NCBI GenBank assembly: GCA_022482785.1 | Contig: JAKVON010000004.1 | Location: 62,001 to 126,000, forward strand | DNA: 64,000 nucleotides | Direction: 5' to 3' | From: Atopobiaceae bacterium | GTDB lineage: Bacteria; Actinomycetota; Coriobacteriia; Coriobacteriales; Atopobiaceae | In this document: piece after piece, positions 43,669 to 51,654 of the stretch | Layout: each line of letters starts with the position of its first letter | Numbering within the stretch: the first letter of the stretch is position 1 | Made by a program: the position numbers and the translations under genes | The notes under the pieces: generated by a model | Databases searched by the model: none | What the model saw: the letters and a program-made list of their open reading frames with translations, nothing else | What the model was told of the DNA's origin: nothing

Positions 43669-44520
43669 CTACTGTTCGAACCTGATGCCATGAAGTCGGA
43701 TTGCCTCTTCGACCGTCGCGATGTCGAGGATGAGGCTCTTCCCCGTGTCCATCGCCCGAATCGTCGACATCTCGGCCGCGGAGAGCTCGAAGTCGTCGAC
43801 GTCGAAGTTCTGCGCGATTCTTTCCTCGTGGACAGACTTGGGTATGGCCACGACACCCTCCTGGCGAAGCCAGCGCAGAATCACCTGGGCGGCCGACTTC
43901 CCATGAGCGGACCCGATTTCTGACAGCGTCTCGTTCGAGAACATGCCGCGTCTCCCCTCGGCGAAGGGCGCCCAGGCCATGGGGGCGACCCCGTAGCCCG
44001 CTTGCAGCTCGCGAAGGGCCCTCTGCTGGCAGAGGGGGTGGGTCTCCATCTGGTTGACGGCTGGCACGATATCGTGGGAGAGGATGAGGTCCACGAGCCG
44101 GTCGGCGAGGAAGTTGCACACGCCGATGGCCCTGACGCGGCCGCCGCGGGCGAGCTCCTCCATCGCCCGCCAACTCCCGTGGTAGTCGCCGTAGGGCATG
44201 TGGACGAGGTAGAGGTCGAGGTAGTCCGTGCCGAGGTTCTCCAGCGTCTTCTCGAAGGACGCCATGGTCCGCTCGTAGCCCGCGTCCTGAATCCACACCT
44301 TCGACGTGATGAAGACGTCCCCGCGGCTTATGCCACTCTCCGCGACGGCCGCCCCGACCGCACGCTCGTTGCCGTAACATGCCGCGGTGTCGATGAGGCG
44401 ATATCCGAGTTCGAGCGCCGAGAGCACGCTCCTCTTGCAGACCTCCTGGTCCGCGACCTGGAAGACGCCGAATCCGAGGAGCGGCATCTCGACTCCGTTG
44501 TTGAGGATGATCGTGTCCAT
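43669..44520 (-). CDS. Aldo/keto reductase
   Basis: A 283-residue NADPH-dependent reductase of the 2,5-diketo-gluconate-reductase type. The catalytic tetrad is readable: Asp in [11 protein letters not shown] (with Tyr), Lys in [10 protein letters not shown] and His in [11 protein letters not shown]. The cofactor-binding [21 protein letters not shown] is near the C terminus. It is the most distal gene of the LysR-divergent cluster, 35 bases after the Cys-type hydrolase. It would reduce reactive carbonyls. Confidence 0.93.
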   Translation of the reverse strand: MDTIILNNGVEMPLLGFGVFQVADQEVCKRSVLSALELGYRLIDTAACYGNERAVGAAVAESGISRGDVFITSKVWIQDAGYERTMASFEKTLENLGTDYLDLYLVHMPYGDYHGSWRAMEELARGGRVRAIGVCNFLADRLVDLILSHDIVPAVNQMETHPLCQQRALRELQAGYGVAPMAWAPFAEGRRGMFSNETLSEIGSAHGKSAAQVILRWLRQEGVVAIPKSVHEERIAQNFDVDDFELSAAEMSTIRAMDTGKSLILDIATVEEAIRLHGIRFEQ

Positions 44521-44555
44521 GTTCCCGCTCTTCTCCTCTCGCCTGCCGGGCCCGA

Positions 44556-45497
44556 CTATGCCAGGCTCTTCGACAGGAACTCCTCTATCTTGCCGAATGG
44601 AATCTTGGCGACGTCATCGTAGAGGTCGACGTGGTTGGCATCCGGCACGATGAGCATCTCCTTCGGCCCTGGGACGGCCGCGTAGACCCCTTCCGTGAGG
44701 CCGCGCGACATGGCCTTCTCGCCGGCGACGAGGAGGATGGGGCACTCGATCCAGTCGAGATGGTTGAGCTCCTGGAAGTCGAGGAACGCCATGTCATCGG
44801 TGACGGCGAACTGGGCGATCGAGTTGTGGTGATAGCCCCGGCTGCGCGCGTAAAACGTGCCAAACTCGGAGGCGACGGGATCGTCCTCGAAGTCGAGCTC
44901 GAGCCCGGTGCGTCGGTAGAGCGTGGGAGCGGGGTTGAGGAAGTCGATATAGCGCTGCTCGGCCATATCGGCGAGGTGCGCGCGTCGCTGCTCGTCGGAG
45001 AGCATCCGGTAGTTGCTCGAGATGTCAACCATGCTCGCCGTGACGACCGCCCTGACGCGAGGGTCGACCTGCGCGGCGGAGAGGGCGAACGCGCCGGAGC
45101 CGCAAATGCCCACCAGACCGATCCTCCCACGGTCGACGAAGTCGCGAGTGCCGAGGTAGTCCACGCCGGCATGGAAGTCCTCGGTGAAGACGTCGGGGCT
45201 CGAGATGTGCCTCGGCTCGCCGCCGGAGTACCCGTTGTAGGAGGGATCGAAGGCGAGCGCCACGAACCCGGCATGGGCGAGCTCGTTGGCGTAGACGCCG
45301 GGGCCCTGCTCCTTGACGCCGCTGTAGGGAGGGCCGACCACGACGGCCGGGGCCTTCTCCGCGGACCCGTCGAGCGCGAGCCCCCTGGGCGTGTAGAGGT
45401 CGGCGGCCAGCGTGATGCCGTAGTGGTTCTTGAACGAGACGTGCGCTCGGCAGACGTCGTCCGCAAGCTTGAAGATGTAGTTGCCGTCCTGTGCCAT
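44556..45497 (-). CDS. Alpha/beta-hydrolase with Cys nucleophile elbow (paralogue 1)
   Basis: A 313-residue protein of the dienelactone-hydrolase/X-Pro-peptidase-like group. The nucleophile elbow reads [11 protein letters not shown], so the central residue is Cys instead of Ser, as in dienelactone hydrolase. The acid and His of the triad are probably in [10 protein letters not shown] and [12 protein letters not shown]. It is clearly paralogous to the gene at 48149-49162 (shared [33 protein letters not shown] patterns). AAGGGAGCC precedes the ATG. Substrate unknown. Confidence 0.9.
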   Translation of the reverse strand: MAQDGNYIFKLADDVCRAHVSFKNHYGITLAADLYTPRGLALDGSAEKAPAVVVGPPYSGVKEQGPGVYANELAHAGFVALAFDPSYNGYSGGEPRHISSPDVFTEDFHAGVDYLGTRDFVDRGRIGLVGICGSGAFALSAAQVDPRVRAVVTASMVDISSNYRMLSDEQRRAHLADMAEQRYIDFLNPAPTLYRRTGLELDFEDDPVASEFGTFYARSRGYHHNSIAQFAVTDDMAFLDFQELNHLDWIECPILLVAGEKAMSRGLTEGVYAAVPGPKEMLIVPDANHVDLYDDVAKIPFGKIEEFLSKSLA

Positions 45498-45532
45498 GAT
45501 GGCTCCCTTCACAGAGGATCCTTCGCTGAGAT

Positions 45533-46153
45533 TTAGAAACCGAGACCTTGCGCCCATGCCGCAACCTCTTCGGCCGAGGCACTCGCCTCGAAGCGACGGC
45601 CGACACCCCACTCGGCATCGGGAACGATGCCCTTGAGCTCGTCGGTCGCCCTCCCTATGCCGCTGCCGCCCGAGGTGCAGAAGTCGGCCAACCGCTTGCC
45701 CGCGAGCGCCGCCGCGTTCTGCTCGAAGAGCGTGCACATGATCCGCGGCACCGTCTCCCACCAGATGGGATGGCCGAAGAGGATGACGTCGTAGTCGCCC
45801 CACTCAGGCATCGCCGACGCTATCCCCGGTCGCGCCGTGCCGTCGCGCTGCTCGACCGTCGCTCGCGTGGTCTCGTCGTCGTAGTCAAGGTCGTGCTCGG
45901 TGTAGGGCTGTTCCGGCTCGATCTCCAAGTAGTCTGCGCCGATGGCGCCCGCCAGGGCCCGTGCGACGCCGCGCGTGTTCCCCGTCGCGGAGAAGCACAT
46001 GACCAGCGTCCTGGCTCCCGTCTGAGCCTCACCAGCGCCGGTGGTGCTAGCAGACGAGTTCGCACCAGACGATGCGGAATCGGGCCTCGCGGCCGAGCAC
46101 CCCGCCATGGCGAGCGACGCGGCCGCGACGAGGAATGACCTCCTCGTGATCAT
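45533..46153 (-). CDS. Exported flavodoxin-domain lipoprotein
   Basis: A 206-residue protein. The N terminus has a twin-arginine-like MITRRSFLVAAASLAMAG with a lipobox ending at Cys19, followed by a Ser/Ala linker and a flavodoxin domain with the phosphate loop FSATGNTRGVA and FGHPIWWETVPRIM. It would be exported folded with its FMN and anchored outside the membrane as an electron carrier or quinone-reducing partner. It starts immediately after the stop of the flavin reductase-like gene. Such secreted flavodoxins recur in gut anaerobes. Confidence 0.9.
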   Translation of the reverse strand: MITRRSFLVAAASLAMAGCSAARPDSASSGANSSASTTGAGEAQTGARTLVMCFSATGNTRGVARALAGAIGADYLEIEPEQPYTEHDLDYDDETTRATVEQRDGTARPGIASAMPEWGDYDVILFGHPIWWETVPRIMCTLFEQNAAALAGKRLADFCTSGGSGIGRATDELKGIVPDAEWGVGRRFEASASAEEVAAWAQGLGF

Positions 46154-46708
46154 CTACCTCGCCGCCTTCGCAAAGCTCAGGCACGGCGCGATGGTCTCCC
46201 CCGTCCTCAGGTAGGTGTAGCTCGGCATCTCGAACAGCACCGGCTTGAAGACGTCGTAGTCGGGCTTGCCCTTGTCGTTCAGGATGGCCTCGTCGGCATA
46301 GGTGTTCGCGATCGTGGTGATGAAGTTGTCGAAGCCGTCGGTGTCGTAGACGTCCTCGACCTCGCACTCCATCACGAGCCTCGCGTCGTCGATGACGGGC
46401 GCGCCGGCATCCCCCGCAGTCCAGGAGAACGCCTCGGACTTGTCGACCTTGGCGCCGCTCGCCATGCCGCACCAGTCCGCCTTGGCGAGGATGCCCTCGT
46501 CGACGACGTTGACCGAGAGGACCTTGGCCTCCTTGACCCAGCGGTTGATGTGGTGGGGCTTGGCCAGGCTCACCATCACGTGGTCGTGGCCCATGATGCC
46601 CATGTGCGCCACGAGCGTCCACGTTGGTTTGCCGTCCTCGGCCATCGCCCCGATCACCGCGACCGGGCAGGGGTAGAGCGCGAGCTTGCTTCCGATGTTC
46701 CTCTTCAT
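46154..46708 (-). CDS. Flavin reductase-like (flavoredoxin) protein
   Basis: A 184-residue FMN-binding split-barrel protein, starting MKRNIGSKLALYPCPVAVIGA and with TLVAHMGIMGHDHVMVSL and KAKVLSVNVVDE-type core strands. Relatives include flavoredoxin and flavin reductase domain proteins that carry FMN for electron transfer. GGAAGGAACC precedes the ATG. It lies between an FMN reductase and the exported flavodoxin, supporting a redox chain. Confidence 0.9.
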   Translation of the reverse strand: MKRNIGSKLALYPCPVAVIGAMAEDGKPTWTLVAHMGIMGHDHVMVSLAKPHHINRWVKEAKVLSVNVVDEGILAKADWCGMASGAKVDKSEAFSWTAGDAGAPVIDDARLVMECEVEDVYDTDGFDNFITTIANTYADEAILNDKGKPDYDVFKPVLFEMPSYTYLRTGETIAPCLSFAKAAR

Positions 46709-46746
46709 GTCGGTTCCTTCCATTTGGTCGTTGGGCATGGGACGCT

Positions 46747-47265
46747 TCACAGGCTCGCCCCGAACCGCTCGAGCCGATCGGCCATCGCGGCCGACCTCGC
46801 CTCGCCTGTGGTGGCCTCGAAGACGCCGCAGTCCTCGGCACCGAAGTATCCCTGCAGGTATCCGTGGTAGACGCCCTCGGCGTTGGCATAGACGCCATGC
46901 GCGCCCGAGCACAGGAGGAGCGCCATGCGCTTGCAACGCCTGGGAATGCCACCCGCGTAGGTGCGGTGGATGAGGCAGTGCATCTGCCCCGAGAGGGACC
47001 CGTAGTAGATGGGGCTCGCGATGACGATCATGTCGGCCGCGTCCCAGAGAGGGTAGACCTGGTCCATGTCGTCATGCTGTACGCAGGCGCCGTCGCCGCG
47101 CGTGTGGCAGAACTCACAGCCCATGCAGCCGTGGATCCCCATGCGGGCGATGTCGAGCACGTCCACCTCATGGCCCGCGCCACGTGCCCCGCGGGCGAAT
47201 GCCGCCGCCATCGCCGCCGTCCCGCCGTTCGGACGGGCGCTGCCGTTCAGGACCAGGATCCTCAT
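46747..47265 (-). CDS. NADPH-dependent FMN reductase family protein
   Basis: A 172-residue flavodoxin-fold protein, starting MRILVLNGSARPNGGTAAMA, the FMN phosphate loop. A cysteine cluster C-x2-C-x2-C followed by a fourth Cys (CMGCEFCHTRGDGAC) resembles iron-sulphur flavoproteins. ASPIYYGSLSGQMHCLIHR is the usual second FMN loop. It would move electrons from NAD(P)H to flavin partners encoded downstream. Confidence 0.92.
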   Translation of the reverse strand: MRILVLNGSARPNGGTAAMAAAFARGARGAGHEVDVLDIARMGIHGCMGCEFCHTRGDGACVQHDDMDQVYPLWDAADMIVIASPIYYGSLSGQMHCLIHRTYAGGIPRRCKRMALLLCSGAHGVYANAEGVYHGYLQGYFGAEDCGVFEATTGEARSAAMADRLERFGASL

Positions 47266-47271
47266 GGTCGC

Positions 47272-47634
47272 CTACCGCCTTTCAATCGTAAGGTCGTACG
47301 TGCCGGAGAGCCCGCGCAGCACGGAGAGGTCGCCGTCCACGCGGCCCATACTCACCTGGTCGCCGTAGCGCATGGAGTTCTCCTCGTCGGCGAAAAGGAC
47401 CGCGAACCAGCCGCCGCCGGGGTTGTAGTTGACGTCGCCGTCCTTCCAGCCGCGATGCACCTGGCGCTGCTCGTAGGGCAGCTCGAACGGCATCCGGCCG
47501 CAGAAGTCGACGCCGGTTCCGCTCACATGGATGGTCGTCGGGAGCTTCTCGGCGAAGGCGCGCGCCGTCTCGCTGTCGTCAAGCGTGGCCCCGACCTCGG
47601 TCGAGCCGAATCGCATGGTGATGTTCTGAGGCAT
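47272..47634 (-). CDS. Cyclophilin-like fold protein
   Basis: A 120-residue protein of the cyclophilin-like (TM1367-type) beta-barrel family: ITMRFGSTEVGATLDDSETARAFAEKLP, then DFCGRMPFELPY, GDVNYNPGGGWFAVLFADEE and TYDLTIERR. The family lacks proven isomerase activity and is often next to flavodoxins. It begins 6 bases before the FMN reductase gene, so the genes are coupled. Confidence 0.87.
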   Translation of the reverse strand: MPQNITMRFGSTEVGATLDDSETARAFAEKLPTTIHVSGTGVDFCGRMPFELPYEQRQVHRGWKDGDVNYNPGGGWFAVLFADEENSMRYGDQVSMGRVDGDLSVLRGLSGTYDLTIERR

Positions 47635-47651
47635 GGTTCTGGTTCCCTTCG

Positions 47652-48152
47652 TTAGTTGGCTGCAGAGAAGGTCACGGCAGCGGAGCCGGCGCCCACGGCC
47701 TCGGCGAGTCCCGACGGGTCGTCAAGCCTGGCCAGCGGCACATAGGAGTAGCTCGCGTTGTCGTGCGTCGCGTAGAACAGGACGACGCAGCTGTCCTCGT
47801 AGAGCATGACGTCGCCGGCCTCGATAGGGCTCACGACGGAGGCGCCCGCCGTCGGGTAGGTCGCGTCGCCGTAGGCGTACTTCTCGTTGCCGCCGAGCTC
47901 GGCCATGTCGAGCGTCATGGGAAGGCGAGACGCGAACCGGCGCGCCGCCTCGGTGTCTGCGAGCGTTGCCGTGAAGGCCTTGCCGTTGACGGCGATGGTG
48001 ATGGAGCTCATGGTTGTCGCCTCCTGCGAGGTGCTCGTTGTTGTGGGTTGCGCGCTTGTGGCAGACGTGCCCGCAGCGCAGCCAGGAAGAGGAATCGTCA
48101 GGGCCAGCATCACGAACGCGACGAGAGCCCTGCGACACGCTCGCATCCTCAC
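47652..48152 (-). CDS. Cyclophilin-like lipoprotein
   Basis: A 166-residue lipoprotein: a positively charged start, hydrophobic core and lipobox IPLPGC (Cys25), then a Ser/Thr linker and a cyclophilin-like domain (ITIAVNGKAFTATLADTEAARRFASRLP). It is a membrane-anchored paralogue of the next gene. The start overlaps the upstream hydrolase stop. Exported location matches the exported flavodoxin of the same operon. Confidence 0.88.
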   Translation of the reverse strand: MRMRACRRALVAFVMLALTIPLPGCAAGTSATSAQPTTTSTSQEATTMSSITIAVNGKAFTATLADTEAARRFASRLPMTLDMAELGGNEKYAYGDATYPTAGASVVSPIEAGDVMLYEDSCVVLFYATHDNASYSYVPLARLDDPSGLAEAVGAGSAAVTFSAAN

Positions 48153-49162
48153 GCCCCCAGCACCTTGCCGAAGAACTCCGCTGCCTTGGCGAAGGGAATC
48201 CTCTCCTTGTTGTCGTAGAGGTCGACGTGGTCGCAGTCGGGGATCACCACGAGCTCCTTGGGCTCGGGGGCCGCGGCGAAGGCGTCCTCCGTGAACTCGC
48301 GCGAGTGCGCGTCGGCGCCCATCACGTAGAGCTGGGGACGTCCCGCCAGAAGGTCGATGTTCGCGAACGGGAAGAAGGCCATGAGCGCCGCCGTGCTGTT
48401 GAGCGTGATCTGGCCCGTGCAGTTGGGCGTGCGGCCGCGCTCGGTGCAGTAGTAGGTGAAGAACTCCTGGCTCACGGGGTCGAGCTGGTCGTAGATGGCT
48501 GCGCAGGCCTCGGCCGTCACGGGGAAGGCCATCTGGTAGGCCGTCTGGGCGCCCGCCGCCTCGCGCCAGCGCTGCTCGGCGGCCTGGGCGAGCATGGCGA
48601 GACGCGCGTCTCGGCCGATGGCGTGGCCGAGACCCTCACGCGTGGCCTTGCCCATGTCGTACATGCTGAACGTCGCGAGCGCCTTCACGCGCGGGTCGAG
48701 GCTGGCCGCCGCCGTGGCGAAGCCGCCGCTTGCGCAGATGCCGATGAGGCCGATGCGCTCGCGGTCGACGAAGGGCTGCAGGCCGATCCAGTCGACCGCG
48801 CTCATGATGTCCTCGACGTAGGTCTCGGGGCTCGAGGCGTGGCGCGGCGAGCCGCCCGACTCCCCGCCGAACGAGAGGTCGATGGCCAGCGCCACATAGC
48901 CGTAGGTGGCCATCTCCTGGGCGTAGAGGCCGTTGGACTGCTCCTTCACGCCGCCATGGGGATGCGAGGCCACGATGGCGGGGTAGCACTTGTCGGTCGC
49001 GTCGTCGAAGTCCTCGGGGAGGTAGAGGTCGGCGACGATCTCGGTGCCGAAGCGGTTGCGGAAGCGGACCTTCCGCATCTCGATCTGCGGGTAGATCTCG
49101 AACGTGCGGTGGTCGTTGCCCACGAACTCGAGCTCGCTCGCGGCTGGGTAGGTCTTCGCCAT
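48149..49162 (-). CDS. Alpha/beta-hydrolase with Cys nucleophile elbow (paralogue 2)
   Basis: A 337-residue hydrolase paralogous to 44556-45497. The elbow is GLIGICASGGFA, again with Cys at the nucleophile position. HPHGGVKEQSNGLYAQEMA and SFGGESGGSPRHASSPETYVEDI are shared with the other copy. First gene of the cluster, divergent from the LysR gene; GAGGAGGCATCC precedes the ATG. The two hydrolases bracket the flavin genes. The reaction is unknown. Confidence 0.9.
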   Translation of the reverse strand: MAKTYPAASELEFVGNDHRTFEIYPQIEMRKVRFRNRFGTEIVADLYLPEDFDDATDKCYPAIVASHPHGGVKEQSNGLYAQEMATYGYVALAIDLSFGGESGGSPRHASSPETYVEDIMSAVDWIGLQPFVDRERIGLIGICASGGFATAAASLDPRVKALATFSMYDMGKATREGLGHAIGRDARLAMLAQAAEQRWREAAGAQTAYQMAFPVTAEACAAIYDQLDPVSQEFFTYYCTERGRTPNCTGQITLNSTAALMAFFPFANIDLLAGRPQLYVMGADAHSREFTEDAFAAAPEPKELVVIPDCDHVDLYDNKERIPFAKAAEFFGKVLGA

Positions 49163-49278
49163 GGATGCCTCCTCGTATGGGATTTCTCGTCGAGAAGATT
49201 GTCCGGCCTGCGACGAAGCAATACAATTGCCTATATCGAATATCGCGTTATGCGTTGAAGGCATGGATTGGAGCCATC
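49163..49278. promoter_or_regulatory. Divergent control region of the LysR gene and redox cluster
   Basis: This 116-base AT-rich island separates the two divergent genes. It contains CAATACAATTGCC and TATATCGAATATCGCG, the only low-GC stretch nearby, where a LysR regulator would bind. No single convincing operator can be defined from one copy. Confidence 0.45.
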
Positions 49279-50169
49279 ATGGAGCTGCGCGTGCTTCGCT
49301 ACTACCTGGCGGTCTGCCGCGAGGGCACGATGTCCGCCGCCGCCGAGTCGCTCCACGTGACCCAGCCCACCCTCTCCCGCCAAATCGCCGACCTCGAGCG
49401 CGAGCTGGGCTGCGAGTTGCTCGAGCGCCACAGTCGCTCCGTCACGCCCACCGAGCAGGGAATCTACCTGCGCCGCCGCGCCGAGGAGCTCGTCGGGCTC
49501 GCCGACCAGACGGCGGCCGACCTCGCGCACGGCGAGGACGTGGTGGAGGGCGACGTCTGGATCGGCGCCGGCGAGAGCGAGACCATGCGCTCCGTGGCCG
49601 CGAGGATCCGCGAGTTCCGGGAGCTCCATCCGCAGGTGCGTTTCCACATCCACAGCGGCGACTCCGCCGATGTCGTGGAGCGGCTCGAGCACGGCAGCGT
49701 CGACTTCGCCGTGCTCATGTCGTATCCCGGGATTGACCGCTACGACCACGTCCCGCTCTCGCCCACCGACGCCTGGGGCGTGCTCATGCCCGAGGGCGAC
49801 CCCCTGGCGGAGAAGGACGTCATCTCCCCGATCGACCTCGTGGGACTCCCCCTCATCGCCTCCGAGCAGGCCGAGAGTGCCGGGACCTGCGCCGCGTGGC
49901 TCGGCGAGCACGCCACGAGCGTAGACATCGTCGCGACGTACAACCTGCTCTTTAACGCCGAGATGCTCGTGCGCGAGCGGGTTGGCTACGCGCTCTGCCT
50001 GGACAGGATCGCCACCACGGGCAAGGGCACGGGACTCGAGTTCCGCCTGCTCTACCCGCCGGCCGTCACAACCATCGACTTCGCCTGGAAGAGAGGACAG
50101 GTCTTCTCCGCCGCACCACGCGCGTTCCTGGAGAGCCTCACCCACGACGCGACAGGACAGCAAGGCTGA
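49279..50169 (+). CDS. LysR-family regulator
   Basis: A 296-residue regulator. The winged helix-turn-helix reads MELRVLRYYLAVCREGTMSAAAESLHVTQPTLSRQIADLERELG, typical of LysR, followed by a two-lobed effector domain. GGAGCC lies 5 bases before the ATG. It is divergent from the flavin/hydrolase cluster and is almost surely its activator or repressor, perhaps sensing an electrophile or quinone. The dispersed repeat copy 2 starts 2 bases after its stop. Confidence 0.94.
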   Translation: MELRVLRYYLAVCREGTMSAAAESLHVTQPTLSRQIADLERELGCELLERHSRSVTPTEQGIYLRRRAEELVGLADQTAADLAHGEDVVEGDVWIGAGESETMRSVAARIREFRELHPQVRFHIHSGDSADVVERLEHGSVDFAVLMSYPGIDRYDHVPLSPTDAWGVLMPEGDPLAEKDVISPIDLVGLPLIASEQAESAGTCAAWLGEHATSVDIVATYNLLFNAEMLVRERVGYALCLDRIATTGKGTGLEFRLLYPPAVTTIDFAWKRGQVFSAAPRAFLESLTHDATGQQG

Positions 50170-50170
50170 C

Positions 50171-50330
50171 GTTTCTAGGTTTTTTTCCTGGCCTTTTCCA
50201 GAACAGCTCGACGGCTTTCGCGCCATGCTCGGTAAAGCACCAGTTGAAAAACATAGAAACGTCGCTAGGGCCTGCCAAGGGAGGAGCACTGGTAGGGACG
50301 GAGGGACTCGAAGTGCCGCTGCCCTTCTCA
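50171..50330. repeat. Dispersed repeat copy 2 (160 bp), at the 3' end of the ATPase gene
   Basis: It matches 43461-43620 at 143 of 160 positions without gaps. It begins 2 bases after the LysR stop and reaches the stop codon of the DUF4143 ATPase. Terminal GTTTCTA/TAGAAAC (50171-50177, 50254-50260) and an internal GTTC/GAGC versus GCTC/GGGC pairing difference between copies would keep the fold. Bases 50291-50312 match the tRNA-Leu 3' end (20/22). Confidence 0.87.
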
Positions 50331-51521
50331 GAAGAACAGCGGCACTTCGCCCAGAAGGAACTCCTCGAGGCCACATGCCCCCGCGGCAGAGCCGCCGACG
50401 ACGATTCGCTTCGCTTCGGGATACTTTGTCAGGAGCTTCGCCATGCCGCTCTGCGAGCTCTCTGTCCCGCCCTTCACCTCGATGGCGGAGAGCGCCGCCC
50501 CCTTCTGCGCCACGAAGTCGACCTCGTCGTTGCCCTCCCGCCACCAGGAGAGCTCGAACCCCTCCTCAGGCGCCCGGGCGAGCAGGGACGCACCCACGCA
50601 CGACTCGACCAGACGTCCTCGGAGGTCGCCCTCCCCCAGCAGGCGATCCCTGCCCTTGTCGGAGACCGCGCTCATGAGGGCCGTGTCGTACACCATGAGC
50701 CGCGGCGAGCTCCTGCGCCGCGTCAGCTCCTTGGCGTCGAACTTGGGAAGCGCGGCGATCATGCCGGCCTTGTCCAAGAGGTCGAGGTAGTGCGCGATGG
50801 TCACGGTGTTGCCCGCGTCCTGGAGCTGCCCGAGCATCTTGTTGTAGGAGAGCTCCTGGGCCGAGTAGGCGGACCCGAGGCGGAAGAGGGTCCGCATGAG
50901 GGCGGGCTTGCGCACGTCCTCGAGCGCGAGCACGTCCTGGGAGATGGTGGGCTCGATGATGGAGTCGCGCACGTAGGCGGTCCAGCGGCTCTCGTCGCCC
51001 GTGAGGCGCGCCGCCCCCGGGTACCCGCCGAAGTAGAGGTAGTCGTCCAGGGAGTACCCGAAGGCGTCGCAGCACTCCACGTACGACCAGTGCGGCGAGC
51101 GGATAAGCTCGAAGCGCCCCATGAGCGAGTCCTCGAGCCCCTTGTGCAGAAGGAGCGAGGACGAGCCGCTGAGCAGGACCTTGACCTTGGCCCCCGTGCG
51201 CTGGTCGGCATCCCAGAGCGACTTCACCGTACCCGGCCATCGGCGCACCTTCTGCACCTCGTCGATGGCGAGGACGACGGTCCGGTCGTTGCCACGCGTC
51301 ATGTTGCGCGCCTGCTGCCACTCGGTTCGGAGCCATTCCGGCGACGGGTCGAGCGGGTCGTCGGCGCTCACGACGTGGCTTTCGAGGTCCACCTTCGCGA
51401 GGGCCTGCGCGAGCATGGTGCTCTTGCCGGTCTGTCGCGGTCCGACGATGACCTGCATGAGCGGGTTCCCGCCCTCGGCGATTCGCCTCGAAATCGTCTC
51501 GACCTGGCTGCGCTCGTACAC
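50328..51521 (-). CDS. AAA ATPase with DUF4143 C-terminal domain
   Basis: A 397-residue ATPase: Walker A in VIVGPRQTGKSTML, Walker B in VVLAIDEVQKV, sensor region VLLSGSSSLLL and the FGGYPGAARL block, then a DUF4143 (PD-(D/E)XK-like) domain with the motif EVDFVAQKGAALSAIEVKGG. The D...ExK residues are intact, so a nuclease-like core is possible. The family is abundant and multi-copy in gut anaerobes and its role is unclear. The start is GTG after AGGAGGTG. An 18-bp inverted repeat lies upstream. Confidence 0.92.
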   Translation of the reverse strand: MYERSQVETISRRIAEGGNPLMQVIVGPRQTGKSTMLAQALAKVDLESHVVSADDPLDPSPEWLRTEWQQARNMTRGNDRTVVLAIDEVQKVRRWPGTVKSLWDADQRTGAKVKVLLSGSSSLLLHKGLEDSLMGRFELIRSPHWSYVECCDAFGYSLDDYLYFGGYPGAARLTGDESRWTAYVRDSIIEPTISQDVLALEDVRKPALMRTLFRLGSAYSAQELSYNKMLGQLQDAGNTVTIAHYLDLLDKAGMIAALPKFDAKELTRRRSSPRLMVYDTALMSAVSDKGRDRLLGEGDLRGRLVESCVGASLLARAPEEGFELSWWREGNDEVDFVAQKGAALSAIEVKGGTESSQSGMAKLLTKYPEAKRIVVGGSAAGACGLEEFLLGEVPLFF

Positions 51522-51534
51522 AGTGCACCTCCTA

Positions 51535-51574
51535 CTGAGTATTTTTACTCAGCATACTGAGTAAAAATACTCAG
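51535..51574. promoter_or_regulatory. Perfect 18-bp inverted repeat upstream of the ATPase gene
   Basis: CTGAGTATTTTTACTCAG (51535-51552), then CATA, then its exact reverse complement (51557-51574). Each arm is itself a dyad (CTGAGTA/TACTCAG). It spans the expected -10/-35 zone of the ATPase promoter and is strikingly AT-rich, so it is a likely operator pair. Confidence 0.75.
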
Positions 51575-51654
51575 CTCAAGGACGAACACGCTCATCGGCA
51601 TCAAAGGAATGACGCGTTGGTAAAGCGTCGACAGACAAGCGATGGAACTGGAGC

